This document shows positions 61,857 through 64,000 of a DNA stretch of 64,000 nucleotides, in pieces. A program made the position numbers and the translations under genes. The notes beneath the pieces were generated by a model. That model searched no databases, had not been told where the DNA came from, and worked only from the letters and a program-made list of their open reading frames with translations. The stretch's first letter is position 1, and every line of letters starts with the position of its first letter. Source of the stretch: an uncultured Oscillospiraceae bacterium. GTDB taxonomy: Bacteria > Bacillota > Clostridia > Oscillospirales > Acutalibacteraceae. The stretch lies in contig CAJUSM010000001.1 in assembly GCA_910588935.1 (NCBI GenBank), positions 723-64,722 of the forward strand, given 5' to 3'.

Positions 61857-61904
61857 AAACAGAGGAGCCGATGACCTGTGAGTTCACAGTTTCATCGGCT
61901 CTGC
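61857..61904 (-). terminator. Terminator of the ABC-KTR operon
   Basis: GAGCCGATGA and TCATCGGCTC form a 10-bp stem. The minus strand then has CTGTTTTTAA. Confidence 0.7.
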
Positions 61905-61906
61905 GT

Positions 61907-62077
61907 CTATGCGTCTGGCTCTTTGATGACTACTATCTTTGAATCTTTTGCTTGTATCAAAATTTCCTTTTTACATTTCGGGCAATAGAGCGGGAAGTTC
62001 TTTAAGACGGAATCATCCCTTAACTTAACCCGCGTTTTATTGCCGCAAACCGGGCAGTGTACCCACTTCGTTTTCAT
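61907..62077 (-). CDS. Cysteine-rich KTR domain protein
   Basis: A 56-residue protein whose ATG overlaps the ABC ATPase stop (ATGA). It has [20 protein letters not shown] and LYCPKCKKEI: two CxxC pairs, so it probably binds zinc, and the NKTR motif of the Cys_rich_KTR family (PF14205). These proteins are typical small cargo of Clostridial conjugative elements. Function unknown. Confidence 0.9.
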   Translation of the reverse strand: MKTKWVHCPVCGNKTRVKLRDDSVLKNFPLYCPKCKKEILIQAKDSKIVVIKEPDA

Positions 62078-62703
62078 AACTGAACCAACTCACCTTTTTT
62101 CAATCTCAAAATCACATCCGCATCCTGTGCCAATTCCTTGGAGTGCGTCACGATTACCACGCACTTGCCGGATCTATGAGCGCTGTCTTTTAGAATAGTG
62201 CTAATCTCAGCAGCAGTATCTTCGTCCAGATTCCCGGTCGGCTCATCGGCCAAGATAACCTGCGCGTCACTGGCAAGGGCGCGGGCGATGGCTACGCGCT
62301 GCTGCTGACCACCGGACAACTTCAGAATATTTCGCTTGCTTTCCTCTGCTGTCAACCCCAACTGCTCCAAAATAGGGAGCGGCGGCAGCTTGGAGGTCAG
62401 TGCGACATTTTCCATCGGGGCTAGATAGTCAATCAAATTGTAGCTCTGGAAGATGAACGCCACATGACTGCGCCGGTGATCGGCAAGGCCGGTCTTTGAA
62501 ATGTCCTCACCCTGGTACAAAATCTGACCGCTGGTAGGGATGTCCAGACCACCAAGCAGGGACAGCAGCGTGGTCTTACCGCACCCGGACGGGCCAAGGA
62601 TGGCGTACATCTTGCCTTGCTCCATCTTCGCATTGATTCCTCGCAGCACGAACTTGTTGTTTTCGTAGGAATACTTGAGGTCTTTTACTTCTAAAATACT
62701 CAT
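62074..62703 (-). CDS. ABC transporter ATP-binding protein (MacB/LolD-like)
   Basis: A 209-residue protein from ATG 62703 after AAAGGAGG. It has Walker [20 protein letters not shown] (about 35-53), the Q-loop [12 protein letters not shown], signature [17 protein letters not shown] and Walker [13 protein letters not shown]. The segment between Q-loop and signature is shorter than in most relatives (about 10-15 residues missing), but all catalytic motifs are present. It pairs with the permease upstream; such pairs export peptides or lipoproteins or confer antimicrobial resistance. Confidence 0.93.
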   Translation of the reverse strand: MSILEVKDLKYSYENNKFVLRGINAKMEQGKMYAILGPSGCGKTTLLSLLGGLDIPTSGQILYQGEDISKTGLADHRRSHVAFIFQSYNLIDYLAPMENVALTSKLPPLPILEQLGLTAEESKRNILKLSGGQQQRVAIARALASDAQVILADEPTGNLDEDTAAEISTILKDSAHRSGKCVVIVTHSKELAQDADVILRLKKGELVQL

Positions 62704-62717
62704 TCGATTGTCCTCCT

Positions 62718-64000
62718 TTAGCTCATTTGCGATAAGATATTTTTCGGCTGCATTTTTATCACTGGCAGGGATGCCAGCGTGACAGCGGTTGTGCATATGG
62801 CGATTCCCAGCAGGCAGACCCATAGTAAACTGACTGGTGTGACATGGACTTCCACATTATCTGGCGTTACCATATTAGACGTGTCATAGGGAATGTACTG
62901 ACCAGTGATGTCCAGATACTCAGCCCCATCGTCGGGCAGCTCAATTTCCACTTCCGGCTGGTTCTGCGCTGCCTGTGTGAACAGCAGGTTACTCGTTCCC
63001 TGCGCAATCATTCCGCTAGTAAAAAAAGACAGGCCAAAGGCGATTACGGCAATTATCAGCGTTTCCAAAATGTACTGCGCCACAATTTGAACCTTACCCA
63101 CACCGATGGAGAGCAGTATGCCTGTTTCGTGGGTGCGCTGCTTTATCCACATATTGAGTATCAACGCCAAGATACCAATGCTGACGATTACAATTCCGAT
63201 AATCAGCCACATTACCATGCTCTGCATAGCAGTCAAGGAGGAGGCCACGGCCTCGTATGCTGTGTTGTCCACTGTCAGCTTGAAGCAACTCCAGTCCAGG
63301 TCTAACTTGCGTATTTCTGCGGCTATCGTGTCGATGTTCTTGGGGTCGTCCACTAAAAATTCAACACCGTTGTCATACTGTATGCTGTCGCGCTGCATGA
63401 TTTCCCGCATGGCCTTGTGGTCGATAATCAGGCGGTTGCGCTTATCCGTAGACGTGGTGTGGAACTCCCCATCGTCCTGGGCCTCGTATATCCCAACGAT
63501 TTTCAGCGGAACATTGGGATAGCTGCCCTCGTCATAGCAGCACTGCACGGTGATGGTGTCCCCCAACCGCAGGCCATTCAATTCGGCTATGGCCGTACTA
63601 ATCAGGACAGCATGGTCATCCTCCGGGTTGATGTGCCGGCCCTCCACCAGCTTGAACGCACCGCGCCGAAAGTAGTTGAAATATTCGGAGTTGGTGACAG
63701 AGGGCAGTCGGCTGTAATCGCTCCCGGCCCCGAAACTAAAGCCGGTGATAAAGGAGAAGTCTACCGCAAAAACGCTGCCGTCACCCACGCCGTTATAGCC
63801 CTGGACACCTGGGACGCTCATGATTTTCTCAATATCCGTATCCGTGATGGGCGTACCTGTGTACCCCACCATCGTGCCGCCAACGCCCTGCTGGTACGTC
63901 CAGTTCGGACTGTTTTCGTCCAACTCCAGCTTAATGCTCCCGCCTACGGACTGTCGCAGACTCAATGCAGACTGGTCGGTCGCTGCCAGGATGGAAAGCC
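62718..64000 (-). CDS. ABC transporter permease (FtsX/MacB-like), N-terminus outside window
   Basis: The frame is open to the window edge. The residues before TTG 63965 (LSILAATDQSAL) are coding-like, so the N-terminal transmembrane helix lies outside. A large extracellular MacB_PCD-like domain (about 63950-63250) is followed by three hydrophobic segments of the FtsX domain at the C-terminus (WLIIGIVIVSIGILALILNM; TLIIAVIAFGLSFF; LLWVCLLGIAICTTAVTLA). It works with the ATPase that follows it by 15 bases. Confidence 0.9.
   Translation of the reverse strand, partial: LSILAATDQSALSLRQSVGGSIKLELDENSPNWTYQQGVGGTMVGYTGTPITDTDIEKIMSVPGVQGYNGVGDGSVFAVDFSFITGFSFGAGSDYSRLPSVTNSEYFNYFRRGAFKLVEGRHINPEDDHAVLISTAIAELNGLRLGDTITVQCCYDEGSYPNVPLKIVGIYEAQDDGEFHTTSTDKRNRLIIDHKAMREIMQRDSIQYDNGVEFLVDDPKNIDTIAAEIRKLDLDWSCFKLTVDNTAYEAVASSLTAMQSMVMWLIIGIVIVSIGILALILNMWIKQRTHETGILLSIGVGKVQIVAQYILETLIIAVIAFGLSFFTSGMIAQGTSNLLFTQAAQNQPEVEIELPDDGAEYLDITGQYIPYDTSNMVTPDNVEVHVTPVSLLWVCLLGIAICTTAVTLASLPVIKMQPKNILSQMS

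Larger units (their letters stand above)
57632..64000. mobile_element. Left part of an integrative element next to ppdK
   Basis: The serine recombinase at the very edge, followed by a sigma-like regulator, an XRE regulator, a MazF-type toxin, a KTR protein and an ABC transporter, is typical cargo of Tn1549/ICE-like elements. The left boundary must lie near 57690-57740, around the ppdK stop. The short inverted repeat GTTTG/CAAAC at 57711-57732 could flank the crossover. The right end is outside the window. Base composition looks less G+C-rich than in the flanking chromosome; I did not compute it. Confidence 0.75.

Overview
The window looks like a chromosomal segment of a GC-rich, spore-forming member of the Clostridia, probably an Oscillospirales/Ruminococcaceae-type gut anaerobe. 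The evidence is a SpoIIR gene, S-layer-homology (SLH) surface proteins, pyruvate phosphate dikinase, GH51 arabinofuranosidase and uronate genes, Firmicute-style AddB and ThiI, clear Shine-Dalgarno sites and TTGACA/TATAAT promoters. No rRNA, tRNA or CRISPR array was seen. The species is not identifiable from this sequence alone.

Layout. 1-5.4 kb: two divergent paralogous surface proteins (LRR, CAP domain, Pro/Thr linker, SLH). Their promoters and ~290-nt structured leaders are inverted copies of each other, and a broken copy of the next gene's 5' end lies between them. 5.6-10.6 kb: a HelD-like helicase and the mannonate/fructuronate pair uxuA-uxuB. 10.7-22 kb: polA, an MFS transporter, a Na/Pi symporter, a nucleotidyl-cyclase-like protein, spoIIR, a methionine gamma-lyase-family enzyme with dtd, an acyltransferase and a lipoprotein. 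22.3-28.3 kb: a PfkB sugar kinase, then an envelope/stress cluster XpaC-ElaA-TelA-LemA-TPM. 28.5-37.7 kb: mutY, GNAT-MarR, a large membrane protein, rsmA and addB. 37.8-40 kb: an ECF sigma factor with a DUF4179 membrane partner. 40.1-40.9 kb: a type III toxin-antitoxin locus of the ToxIN/AbiQ kind, namely a consensus promoter, two 37-nt RNA repeats, a terminator and a ToxN-like gene. 41-52 kb: an esterase, an XRE regulator with a membrane protein, DUF1349, DUF6171, arabinofuranosidase, gluQRS-cinA, a hydrolase, a GNAT, a decayed XRE gene, thiI and a HAD phosphatase. Two copies of a ~155-bp inverted-repeat-ended element sit at 42.0 and 48.2 kb. 52.3-57.7 kb: an OB-fold-like frame without a start codon, a cysteine desulfurase, pth and ppdK.

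57.7-64 kb is the left end of an integrated mobile element abutting the 3' end of ppdK. It carries a large serine recombinase whose reading frame runs into ppdK antisense, a 44-aa conserved-looking small protein, a MazF/PemK-like toxin without a visible antitoxin, a sigma-like regulator with a hairpin-rich leader, an XRE regulator, a Cys-rich KTR protein and an ABC transporter cut by the window edge. The observations most worth following are the ToxIN locus, the duplicated structured leaders of the surface proteins, the inverted-repeat element and the ppdK junction.
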